From positions 14,733-78,732 of the forward strand of contig JADJSH010000004.1 in NCBI GenBank assembly GCA_016711805.1: 64,000 nt of DNA, given 5' to 3'. Under the pieces are notes generated by a model, which was not told where the DNA came from, did no database searches, and saw nothing but the letters and a program-made list of their open reading frames with translations. The DNA comes from Bacteroidota bacterium. Its GTDB lineage: Bacteria; Bacteroidota; Bacteroidia; B-17B0; Aurantibacillaceae. The translations under genes and the position numbers were made by a program. Positions 56,303-64,000 of the stretch are shown in pieces; position 1 is the stretch's first letter, and each line of letters starts with the position of its first letter.

Positions 56303-57344
56303 ACTGAATGTACCTTTTCTTTAATCTATTTAACTTAAATTGTATTGGGAAATAAAATAGAATTTTATCTTTAAAAATATCAAAATATCCCGAACTAATT
56401 GGCAAAATATGGATAATTTCTGTTTTTATTTTACTAAAAACAGAAATTACATATGTTGGCTTATAGCCTATTGGTGCAGCTATTTCACTACATAAGGTAT
56501 CGCTTATTCTTATTTCACTTTCAGAGAGCTGTTTTTGCCAACTATTTATTCTATCTGAATTTAATTTTTTATTTAAATCGGAATATTTTTTTAAAAAACG
56601 TTCTTGGTATTTTTCCTCAATTTTAAATGCTTCTAAGTTAATTGATTGAATATTTTCATTTTCTTTTTTGAGAGTATCTACCGATAGAAATGAGGCAATA
56701 TTTTCAATTATAGTATCATCGTTCACTATGTCTTCATAGCGAACTAAAATCACTTTATCTTTGTTTTTTTTATAAAAGTTATAAGCGATTTTGTTATATA
56801 ATTTCCATCGCACAGCATTATATGCAATGCTTGGTGATTTTAAAAATACACTTTGTTTTCTAGATAAAATATTGGCCCTATAGTCGCGAACTATCCAAAT
56901 AAATTTTGAATCTGGAAATGTTTTATGGATTTGATTTACAAAAATTGTAAATGAAGGATTTTTATCAATAATTATATTAGCAGAAGTTTTGTCAGTGCCC
57001 TCTACATTAAATTGCTTGTAAATTAATTTAATAAGTTCAGGAAACTTCAATTCACTATTTAATTGTAAAGCTTTTAAAACATTACTTTTTGCTTCTTCAG
57101 GGTCAAAGTTCCAGCCTACCCATGGATGAGAATAGGAGTAAAGCTTTATTTCTTCAAAAATCTGTTCAATGTCTTTTTTTGTAAATATATTTTTATCTGA
57201 AAATTTCTTCAAAAAAAACACTAAAAAATTTGCCTCAGGCATACAGTGAATCTCTTTATACGTATTTAACAATTTTGTTAAGATAGTAGTACCAGATCTT
57301 CCAATACCTATTATAAAATGCAACTGAGTTTTAGTGTTCTGCAT
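56283..57344 (-). CDS. Sulfotransferase family protein (copy C)
   Basis: 353 residues, intact. IGIGRSGTTILTKLL for the 5'-phosphosulfate loop and VRDYRANILS for the 3'-phosphate motif. The C-terminal ~60 residues are basic and hydrophobic, perhaps membrane associated. Third of four tandem paralogues, 33 bases after copy B. Confidence 0.87.
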   Translation of the reverse strand: MQNTKTQLHFIIGIGRSGTTILTKLLNTYKEIHCMPEANFLVFFLKKFSDKNIFTKKDIEQIFEEIKLYSYSHPWVGWNFDPEEAKSNVLKALQLNSELKFPELIKLIYKQFNVEGTDKTSANIIIDKNPSFTIFVNQIHKTFPDSKFIWIVRDYRANILSRKQSVFLKSPSIAYNAVRWKLYNKIAYNFYKKNKDKVILVRYEDIVNDDTIIENIASFLSVDTLKKENENIQSINLEAFKIEEKYQERFLKKYSDLNKKLNSDRINSWQKQLSESEIRISDTLCSEIAAPIGYKPTYVISVFSKIKTEIIHILPISSGYFDIFKDKILFYFPIQFKLNRLKKRYIQFGFIKK

Positions 57345-57377
57345 AAAATAAATGTACTAAAAAAATAACAAATTGTG

Positions 57378-58414
57378 TTATTTTTTAATTTTATATTGGT
57401 AGTAAAAGTGTAATTCTGGAGATTTCATCCATTCAAAAATTTTCACTTTAATATAACTTGGGATACTTTTAAGTACACGAGGAAAATATCTGTTTTTGTG
57501 AAGTTAGACGCCTTAGCGTAGTCTAAACGGTTGCCATACTTTAAGCATAATATATCGCAGGCCATAATTTGATTTGAGGTTAATTGGTTTTGCCAATCAA
57601 ACATTCTGTTTTCATTGATAGGCTTGCTTAGATTTGAAATTTTGTTCAACATCCTTTCATAATTTTTATCACTAGTTTGTATTTGTGATAATCTGTGTTG
57701 CATGGTTTTATGAAAATCGAATACTGAAGGACTAAACGGTACATTTAAAAAGTCAAATATTTCTTTTACAATAATCTCTTTTCGAGAAATTAAATCTTCA
57801 TATTTTACGATTTTTACTTTGGTATTATATATGTTGTTATAATATAATATTTCTCTAATAAAGAGATTCCAGGCTAGGGCGTAGTAAAATATTGATTTTT
57901 TGAAAGTTCCAATTTTTTTACTTTGTAAATTTGATAGTAAAAAACCTCTATAGTCTCTAACTAAAGCAATATATTTTGCGTCTGGAAACACCAAATGAAG
58001 CTTTTTTAACTGCAATGTGTAATATGGATTTTTATCTACTAAAACACTTATTTTTTCTGTATTACCTTTTTCTCCATACAAGCCTAAATAAACAAGTTTA
58101 GTTAATTGCGAGTAAGTGATTTTATCTCCAATTTTTAAACTATCAATCAAGGTATAATTTACAGGGCCTATTAAAGGATTATTTTTGTATTTAAAAAACA
58201 AATCAATGTAAGATTTATAATCATCAATAACTTGTTTTGTTACAATAGATATATTTTTGTATTTATTGTAAAACCTAATAAAATGATGAATTTCGGGTAC
58301 AGAGATACAACTTTCTGTTTGGTTTAGCAGTGTTGTTAGTAACGTTGAACCACTTCTTCCTATTCCAATTATAAAGTGTAATTCTATTTTATCTAACTTC
58401 TGTTGCAGTGTCAT
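57378..58414 (-). CDS. Sulfotransferase family protein (copy B), one-base deletion near the 3' end
   Basis: 345 residues after restoring one T of a run near 57484; the uncorrected frame stops at 57443. The restored tail is PRVLKSIPSYIKVKIFEWMK followed by SPELHFYYQYKIKK, homologous to the tail of copy A. Motifs IGIGRSGSTLLTTLL and VRDYRGFLLS. Close paralogue of copy A (LVYLGLYGEKG, DKNPYYTLQLKKL). 10 bases after copy A. Confidence 0.86.
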
Positions 58415-58423
58415 CGCCTATAA

Positions 58424-59462
58424 TTATTTATTTTTTCGTTTATAATTATAGTAGAGAGCAAAATCAGGAGATTTTAAATACCCGTAAAATTTTTACTTTA
58501 ATAAGATCAGGTATGGCCGCTATTGTAAAGGATAGTTTTTCAAAAAAAGAAATTTTACTTGCTTTTAAATAGTTGAAGTTTAATCCAATTTCACCTGAAA
58601 AAAAATCTAATATCTTAATTTCTTTTTTAGATAAATTATTTTCCCATGAATTTAGCCTATTAGTGTGTATGGGAGAGGTTAAATCATTTATGCGCTTATA
58701 TAATCTTGGGTTAATTTTTTCTGACGATTCCAATTCGCTAATTTTAGCCTTCATGGTTTCATGAAAGTTGTAAATTGTTTCTGAGAATGTTAAACCTAGG
58801 AAATTTACGGTGTCTTTAATACATATTTCTTTATTTATAACTAAATCTTCATACTTCACAATTTTTATTTTGTTACCATATTTTGTTTTTGCTTTTAATA
58901 TAATATCTAAATACATATTCCATACAAGCGCATGGTAATAAATTGTTTTTTTCTTTAACAAAGGATTTACACTTTCATTAATTGATAATGCGTACCCTCT
59001 ATAATCTCTAATAAGAGCAATAAATTTAGCTTCAGGAAACACTTCAATGATTTTATCTATTTGAAGAGTGTAAAATGGATTTTTATCAATTATGAAATTA
59101 ATTTCACTCGAAATACCTTTCTCGCCATATAAACCTAAGTATATGAGTTTTGTTAATTGACTATAATTAATAGATTCACCTATTTTAAGTTTATCTATAA
59201 TAAAGGAATTAAATGTGCCAAATAATGGATTTTTTTTTAGACTATAAAATAGCTTTATAAATTCCTTTACATCCTTTACAAGTTCATTCGTTATGATAGA
59301 AACCTGATGGTATTTTTTGTAAAAAAAAACAAAGTGATGAATTTCTGGAGCTGAGATGCAATTTGGATACTCATTTAGCATCACAGAAAGCAAGGTTGTC
59401 CCACTTCTACCTGGGCCAATTATGAAATTGATTTTTATATCATCTAATTTCTTTAAATCCAT
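58424..59462 (-). CDS. Sulfotransferase family protein (copy A), one-base insertion near the 3' end
   Basis: 345 residues after removing one T near 58487; the uncorrected frame stops at 58464. The corrected tail reads KVKIYGYLKSPDFALYYNYK and aligns with KVKIFEWMKSPELHFYYQYK of copy B. PAPS loop IGPGRSGTTLLSVML (residues 15-29) and RDYRGYALS (152-160). 12 bases after the SET-domain gene, so first sulfotransferase of the operon. Confidence 0.86.
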
Positions 59463-59474
59463 CTTTTGGGTTTA

Positions 59475-59891
59475 TTACTTTTTTCCTCGTCCTATGCTAA
59501 TATTATATCTAATACAATCCCAATACTCTTTTGTATAACTCACAAAAATTTCTTCGCCTGCTGCAATATCTTTTGTACTCACAATCCAGCATTGATTACC
59601 TTCTGTTTCGTAAACGCAATTGTTTTTTAAACCTTTTACTCTGCCTAAACCAGCAGCATCATTTGCGTAACGCGCTTTATGTTGTGGTGTATTCCAAGCG
59701 TCGATACATACTTTTTTGTTAATGAAAAATAAGTAGCCATCTTCATCTCTTTCAACACGTTTTTCGTATTCTTTCCAATCAATAATTTCTCCTAAATATT
59801 CGATTATTCTAGTGCCTTTTTTAATTGCCGTTGTGGTAAATAAACCTTTACCTGAGTTTGGTAGCTGTGATGTTTTTACTGTTAATGCCAT
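59475..59891 (-). CDS. Stand-alone SET-domain protein (putative lysine methyltransferase)
   Basis: 138 residues, essentially only a SET domain. Motifs: SGKGLFTTTAIKKGTRIIEYLGE (first 30 residues), ARYANDAAGLGRVKGLKNNC where eukaryotic enzymes have RFINHSC-like sequence, and AGEEIFVSYTKEYW at the end (GEEL.Y equivalent). SET proteins transfer methyl groups from AdoMet to lysine. Bacterial single-domain members are usually of unknown substrate. It leads the sulfotransferase operon by position and spacing, but the functional link is unclear. Confidence 0.85.
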   Translation of the reverse strand: MALTVKTSQLPNSGKGLFTTTAIKKGTRIIEYLGEIIDWKEYEKRVERDEDGYLFFINKKVCIDAWNTPQHKARYANDAAGLGRVKGLKNNCVYETEGNQCWIVSTKDIAAGEEIFVSYTKEYWDCIRYNISIGRGKK

Positions 59892-59898
59892 AGTTGGG

Positions 59899-59931
59899 TA
59901 AAGATAATATCTGAAATGGATATTTGAACAA
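59899..59931 (-). promoter_or_regulatory. Candidate promoter of the SET-sulfotransferase-MBOAT operon
   Basis: TATCTTTA (59899-59906; last base differs from consensus) and TTG (59929-59931), spacer 22. The -7 element ends 7 bases before the start codon, so a leaderless mRNA is predicted. Confidence 0.35.
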
Positions 59932-60016
59932 AAAAGTGAGTAAATCTTATTAAGATTTCTGAGGCTTAAAAGTGCATTTTGGCGAGGGCAAACAAATTAT
60001 ACTTTACTCTAATAAT

Positions 60017-60514
60017 TTACTTATTAAGAATAACAGCCTGAAGGCCATCAAAAGTCATTTTGCCTTCATGAAAGTAATTCTGTGCTTTGTCCTTTTTAGT
60101 AATTAAAGTTGCTGGAATGGCACCACTCCATTTTTCGGATATTTTATTGATGAAATCGTTGCCATTTACTTCGTCTAGTAAAATTATTTCGGCTGTGTAT
60201 TTATTTTTTGCTAAAAAGTCTTTTAGTTTTTTATCTAATTCTTCAACAAAATCCATGCTTACCAGAAGTACTTTTATTTTTGTGTTTTTTTCTTTTGAAT
60301 CTAGATGTAATTTTTCAAATTCTGGTAATTCTGCCACGCAGGGTTTGCACCAAGTTGCCCAAAAGTTTACTACATAGGTTGTGTCGCTAGAGTTATTAAT
60401 GCGATTTAATAAGTCGTTAATTTTGTAAACAGCAGGTTTTTGAGCACTTACGGATGTAAATGCCATCATACAAAAAAATAAAAGTACTTTATGGATGTTT
60501 TTCTTTATAAGCAT
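60017..60514 (-). CDS. TlpA/ResA-like thiol-disulfide oxidoreductase
   Basis: 165 residues. Signal peptide (about 1-24), thioredoxin fold with the redox motif WCKPC (C56, C59) in NFWATWCKPCVAELPEFEKL. Periplasmic reductant, often for cytochrome c or oxidase maturation. Overlaps the Sco1-like gene by 26 bases, so co-expressed. Confidence 0.88.
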   Translation of the reverse strand: MLIKKNIHKVLLFFCMMAFTSVSAQKPAVYKINDLLNRINNSSDTTYVVNFWATWCKPCVAELPEFEKLHLDSKEKNTKIKVLLVSMDFVEELDKKLKDFLAKNKYTAEIILLDEVNGNDFINKISEKWSGAIPATLITKKDKAQNYFHEGKMTFDGLQAVILNK

Positions 60515-61154
60515 ATTCTTCTAATAATAAATTCATATCTGTGATTAAACGAGACACTTCTATACTATCGGTGCCATCGTAAAAACCTCTTAAATGCATT
60601 TCTTTATCAACTAAGGCAAAGTTTTGCGTATGAATAAAATCATCTTCATCACCATTTCCTTCTTCCATATTTAATAAGTAACTGGTGCGAGCCATATCGT
60701 ATAAATGTTTTTTATCGCCCGTTAAAAACAACCAACGTTTATCTTTTACACCATGTAGTGTAGCGTAATCCATCATTACATGCACTGAATCTTCTTCGGG
60801 AGAAACCGTGTGAGATAAAATCAAGACATCGTTTCTGCTAGCAAATTGCTTATACACTCTTTCTAACTCTGAACTCATGATAGGGCAAATAGATTGACAA
60901 GTGGTAAAGAAAAAATCTGTTACATAAATTTTACCTTTCACCGTTTCTTCGGTTACGTTTTCGCCATACTGATTAATAAATAAAAATGGTTTTACTGTAT
61001 GATAAGCAGTGTCGCCATCTTTCATACTGTTTTTTTGACCATAGTAGGGGAGCACGCGCAGTGGTTTTTGCTCATGTTTGTTAAAAAAATACCAGCCAAT
61101 AAAAATGACCGGAATAATTAATAATGTCCAATAATAATTACCTTTAGTGTTCAT
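60489..61154 (-). CDS. Sco1/SenC/PrrC-like copper chaperone
   Basis: 221 residues. N-terminal membrane anchor (about 8-24). Copper ligands C86 and C90 in FFFTTCQSICPIM and H175 in DDFIHTQNFALVD. Family members deliver copper to the CuA site of cytochrome oxidase. Coupled to the TlpA-like gene, which may keep the cysteines reduced. Divergent from the K+ channel gene with only 11 bases between starts. Confidence 0.92.
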   Translation of the reverse strand: MNTKGNYYWTLLIIPVIFIGWYFFNKHEQKPLRVLPYYGQKNSMKDGDTAYHTVKPFLFINQYGENVTEETVKGKIYVTDFFFTTCQSICPIMSSELERVYKQFASRNDVLILSHTVSPEEDSVHVMMDYATLHGVKDKRWLFLTGDKKHLYDMARTSYLLNMEEGNGDEDDFIHTQNFALVDKEMHLRGFYDGTDSIEVSRLITDMNLLLEEYAYKEKHP

Positions 61155-61158
61155 TTTA

Positions 61159-61189
61159 CAAAGGTATGATTAAAGAGGTTTTTAACAAA
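61159..61189 (-). promoter_or_regulatory. Promoter of the Sco1-TlpA pair, predicted leaderless
   Basis: TACCTTTG (61159-61166) and TTTG (61186-61189) on the minus strand, spacer 19, a full consensus match. It lies inside the first codons of the divergent K+ channel gene and ends 4 bases before the Sco1 ATG at 61154. Confidence 0.65.
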
Positions 61190-62106
61190 CATAAAAGAGA
61201 AAGTGCCGAAATTGGTTTTGGAACAAAAAATTATAACGAATCGGTTCGTTTTTTAAATCAAGACGGCACTGTAAACGTTAAACGTAAGGTTTCTGATAAA
61301 CATATTGGATTTGATTTATACCATTGGTTATTGGGCATTAGTTGGGCTCAGTTTTTGCATTGGTTTTTTTTAGTTATGTGATAGTAAATACGTTATTCGC
61401 CATTGTTTACTTTTCTATTGGCGCAGATAAATTTGGTGGAATGGAAGTAGGAGCTGGTTCCGAAAAATTTTACCAATTATTTTTCTTTAGTGCACAAACG
61501 CTCACTACCGTGGGTTACGGACATATTTATCCAAATAGTGTATTTACAAGTAGCGTTTCCTCTATCGAATCGATGTTAGGGTTGATGGGTTTTGCTTTAG
61601 TAACAGGTATTTTATATGGGCGTTTCTCAAAACCTAAAGCCGATTTACAATATAGTAATGAAGCAGTAGTTGCACCTTATAAAGATATCACCGGTTATAT
61701 GTTTAGAGTGGCTAATAGAAAGCAAAACGAATTAATTGAAACAGAATGTCAAGTAATTTTAGCTATTAATAATCCTGAAACCTTAAAAAGAGATTTTCAT
61801 TTTTTAGATTTAGAAAGAAGTAAAATTAATTTATTGCCTCTTACTTGGACAGTTGTTCATCCTATTGATGATAAGAGCCCGATGTATGGTTTAACGGAGA
61901 CTGATTTAAAACAAAGAGACGGGGAATTTATTATTTTAATAAAATCAATTACTGATACTTACTTTCAAACGGTATATTCTCGAATGTCTTATAAAGCCAG
62001 CGAAATTGCTTGGAATGCAAAGTTTGTGCCTATGAAACAAATGCCACATAAAGATGGAAGTATATCCATTAATTTAAATGATATACATTCCTACGATAAG
62101 TTGTAG
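61166..62106 (+). CDS. Inward-rectifier-type (Kir-like) potassium channel, one-base deletion
   Basis: 313 residues after adding one T to the run at 61364-61371, which joins FLHWFF to FSYVIVNTLFAIVYFS. Pieces 61166-61381 and 61342-62106. Two transmembrane helices flank the pore with filter TLTTVGYGHIYP (about residue 112-122). The C-terminal ~170 residues are the cytoplasmic Kir domain (for example EAVVAPYKDITGYMFRVANR, LPLTWTVVHPIDDKSPMYGL). Prokaryotic Kir channels of this type conduct K+ across the inner membrane. No evident operon partner. Confidence 0.9.
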
Positions 62107-62260
62107 CTTTTAATATAAAATTATTTACTATTTAAGTTTCTCATACGTTGGTAATAGTGCGGCTGACTTTGGCAATTCGGTGTGGGGCAAAGCGTAATAA
62201 GCTTTGAGCCAGCAAGTGAGAAGACCATTAATGGAAGCTTTTGCGGGGCAAATGGTGGTT

Positions 62261-62276
62261 TCCGCCAGCTGGCGGA
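62261..62276. repeat. 16-bp GC-rich perfect palindrome in a structured intergenic region
   Basis: TCCGCCAGCTGGCGGA is its own reverse complement. The surrounding 62141-62280 is more GC-rich than flanking genes and contains another hairpin (CAAAGC 62188-62193 with GCTTTG 62201-62206). Looks like a repetitive extragenic element; copy number unknown. Confidence 0.5.
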
Positions 62277-62287
62277 TTAACTTTTTG

Positions 62288-62313
62288 TTTCTTTTTGATC
62301 AAGCAAAAAGAAA
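62288..62313. terminator. Bidirectional terminator between the K+ channel and MFS genes
   Basis: TTTCTTTTTG (62288-62297) pairs with CAAAAAGAAA (62304-62313) around a 6-base loop. It lies 26 bases from the stop of the MFS gene (minus) and 181 bases after the channel gene. Confidence 0.5.
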
Positions 62314-62339
62314 ATAAGATAATAAATAATATACTAGTT

Positions 62340-63587
62340 TTAGGAGTTTGAGCTCTCTCTTCTCTTCACAATTTTACTAACCCTATACACCATGTAAATA
62401 GCAAAAAGCAATATGATGGTAATTAAAATTCCTAGGGTATCATAATTTTCTAAAGGACTCGTTTTATCTTTTTGAACTACAATCATCCCGCCAATAGCGG
62501 CAGCTACACCACCGGCAATTTGTTGTAGCGAAGAGTTGATGCTCATAAAAGCACCTCTATCTTGCATTTTTGGTAATGATGATGCTAATGCCATAGATGG
62601 TACCATGCGGCTCATAATACCAATCATCATCAATACATTCATAATGATTACAAACCAAAATGGAACAGGCGTGAGTCGTGTATACACTAATACTACACAA
62701 ATCATCCAAATGGATGCAATCGCAAATAAATTAAACTTATCCATCTTGTCGCTAAGCTTACCAATAATTGGCATGATAATTAAAGTGGCTACTCCTGCAA
62801 TCATAAATAAAATGGGTAATTGATCTGGGGTAACATGTAAGTTATTAATAGCAAATGCACTGCCCCAAGGCATCATCATAAAGCCGCCTAAGGATAACAA
62901 AGCAGTTGACATAAACCCAACACGGTAATCTTTTTGTGCAATCGTATGTAACAAATGATGTAGGGCATTTCGGTCGTTTTTCACTTCTAAATGTTGTGTA
63001 ATGGGTTGCATTTTAATGACGATGATAAACCAAATTAAAGTTGCTAAGCCTACAATCATTAAAAAAGGTGATTGCCAACCTAAAGAATTTGCCAAATATA
63101 AACTGATTGGGATGCCCAACACTTGGCTCGAGCCAAAGCCCATTTGTAAAAATCCCATCACGCGGCCACGTTGTTGTGGTAAAAAAAATCGGCTACAATA
63201 GCCATGGAAATGGAACCAATAACGCCTCCAAAAATACCTGTAATTATTCGCGCCGCAATTAAGAGTGGATATGTATTTGCAATCCCACAAAATAAAGTCC
63301 CTAAAATAAATCCAATATAAAAGAAGAGTAATAATTTTTTACGATCAAATCTATCCCGCAAAGCCAGCTGTTAAAATGCCAGCAATACCGGCACTAAAAG
63401 CGTAGCGCGAAACTACTAAACCAAATTGAGTGGTAGTCATGTTCATCGATTTCATTAATATATCACCTAAGGGCGACATAACCATAAAATCTAACACAAC
63501 GGTAAATTGAGTGAGTGCTAATAATACAATTACAAGTACTTGATAAGATGAAAATTTTTGGTTGAGAGGGAGTTCTTTTTGAGGCAT
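62340..63587 (-). CDS. Major facilitator superfamily transporter, two frameshifts
   Basis: 415 residues when rejoined, about 12 transmembrane helices. Pieces: 63351-63587, 63158-63361 and 62340 to about 63180. Break 1 at 63355-63357: one extra G; removal gives AGFADRFDRKKLLLFFYIGF, the MFS loop 2-3 motif. Break 2 near 63181-63188: one T short; restoring it gives ADFFLPQQRGRVMGFLQMGF. Looks like an Ara/drug-H+ antiporter-type efflux carrier (MSPLGDILMKSMNMTTTQFG); the substrate cannot be told. Confidence 0.82.
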
Positions 63588-63610
63588 TTAGTTTTGTTGT
63601 ATAAACATAA

Positions 63611-63640
63611 CAAAGCTAAGTGTTTTGATAGTAATTCAAA
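63611..63640 (-). promoter_or_regulatory. Promoter of the MFS gene
   Basis: TAGCTTTG (63611-63618) and TTTG (63637-63640), spacer 18, minus strand. Ends 23 bases before the start codon. Confidence 0.6.
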
Positions 63641-63866
63641 TATTTTTTTGATTTAGTATAATTGCTTTTTAAATTTCTTGATTCAATTTTAGTTTATTTA
63701 AAAAAATACCTCTTCTTATGTACGTTTTGATATTAAAACCTTTAAGTAGGACATTTTATCAAAATACCCTTTTTAGGTATTTGGTTTTGGCTTACTATAA
63801 TATACTTTTGACTCATAATTATAATCATTCTAAATAGTGTTTACAACATATAACATAGTTGGGGGC

Positions 63867-64000
63867 AGCCATGTTTGACGAAACACAAACACAAATGATT
63901 AAACTGGCTATACCATATGATAACCTAAAACAATAATTTGAACATGAAATAGCCATGTTTGCTTAAACACAAACACAAATGATTAAACTGGCTATACCAT
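63867..64000. repeat. 84-base-period direct repeat, two copies, running off the window
   Basis: Copies at 63867-63916 and 63951-64000 are identical over 50 bases except three adjacent positions (ACG at 63878-63880, CTT at 63962-63964). They are separated by 34 unique bases. The rest of the gene-free end (63588-63866) holds only the MFS promoter and A/T-rich sequence. Within each copy AGCCATGTTT can pair imperfectly with AAACTGGCT. Nature unknown (tandem repeat, array edge or mobile-element edge). Confidence 0.7.

Noticed and set aside
61342..61381. Two separate small membrane proteins instead of one K+ channel
   Set aside because: The overlap lies at an 8-T run, and one added T joins the first transmembrane helix in frame, giving the normal Kir length and order.

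Overview
The window is AT-rich DNA from a member of the Bacteroidota. The evidence is a 287-residue RpoD lacking region 1.1, promoters of the TTTG-N19/21-TAnnTTTG type, general lack of Shine-Dalgarno sequences, and secreted proteins with type IX secretion (T9SS) C-terminal sorting domains of both type A and type B. No rRNA, tRNA, complete mobile element or convincing CRISPR array was seen.

Layout. 1-9.5 kb: the 5' part of a subtilisin-like protease, a small secreted N/Q-rich protein, rpoD, an HtrA/DegP protease, then a rightward run of a membrane-anchored hypothetical protein, dapF, a MORN-like repeat protein and a T9SS-sorted beta-propeller-like protein. 10.4-27.8 kb: the complete str-S10-spc-alpha ribosomal operon on the minus strand (rpsL to rplQ, including secY, infA, rpmJ, rpoA), driven by a consensus promoter upstream of rpsL and closed by a hairpin after rplQ. 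28-41.5 kb: two giant secreted T9SS type B proteins built from 76-residue Ig-like repeats, the second broken at a collapsed repeat. 41.6-45.4 kb: two tandem TMTC-like membrane proteins with TPR tails (candidate protein O-mannosyltransferases). 46.1-59.9 kb: a surface-glycan or lipid modification island. Rightward it has ketosynthase III - ACP - ketosynthase III - SDR - glycosyltransferase - GNAT, then two LpxO/AspH-like hydroxylases (a third faces the other way). Leftward it has a SET-domain gene, four tandem sulfotransferases and an MBOAT/SGNH O-acyltransferase pair. 60-63.6 kb: TlpA-like and Sco1-like proteins, an inward-rectifier-type K+ channel and an MFS transporter. The last 140 bases hold an 84-base-period direct repeat that runs off the window.

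How the genes may work together (inference). The two ketosynthases, one ACP and one reductase are what is needed to build a short hydroxylated acyl chain; the GNAT could put it on an amino sugar and the GtrB-like glycosyltransferase could load a sugar on a polyprenyl carrier. The hydroxylases, sulfotransferases and MBOAT/SGNH pair would then hydroxylate, sulfate and O-acylate the product. The island lies next to very large T9SS cargo and candidate protein O-mannosyltransferases, so a decorated cell-surface polymer is the simplest reading.

Data quality. At least 13 genes are interrupted, nearly always by a single base gained or lost in a homopolymer, and one of them is the essential rpsE. I could rejoin most of them by reading across the break, and paralogues in the window confirm several joins. 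Systematic sequencing or assembly error is much more likely than mass pseudogenisation, so these genes are described as whole genes with the break positions given.
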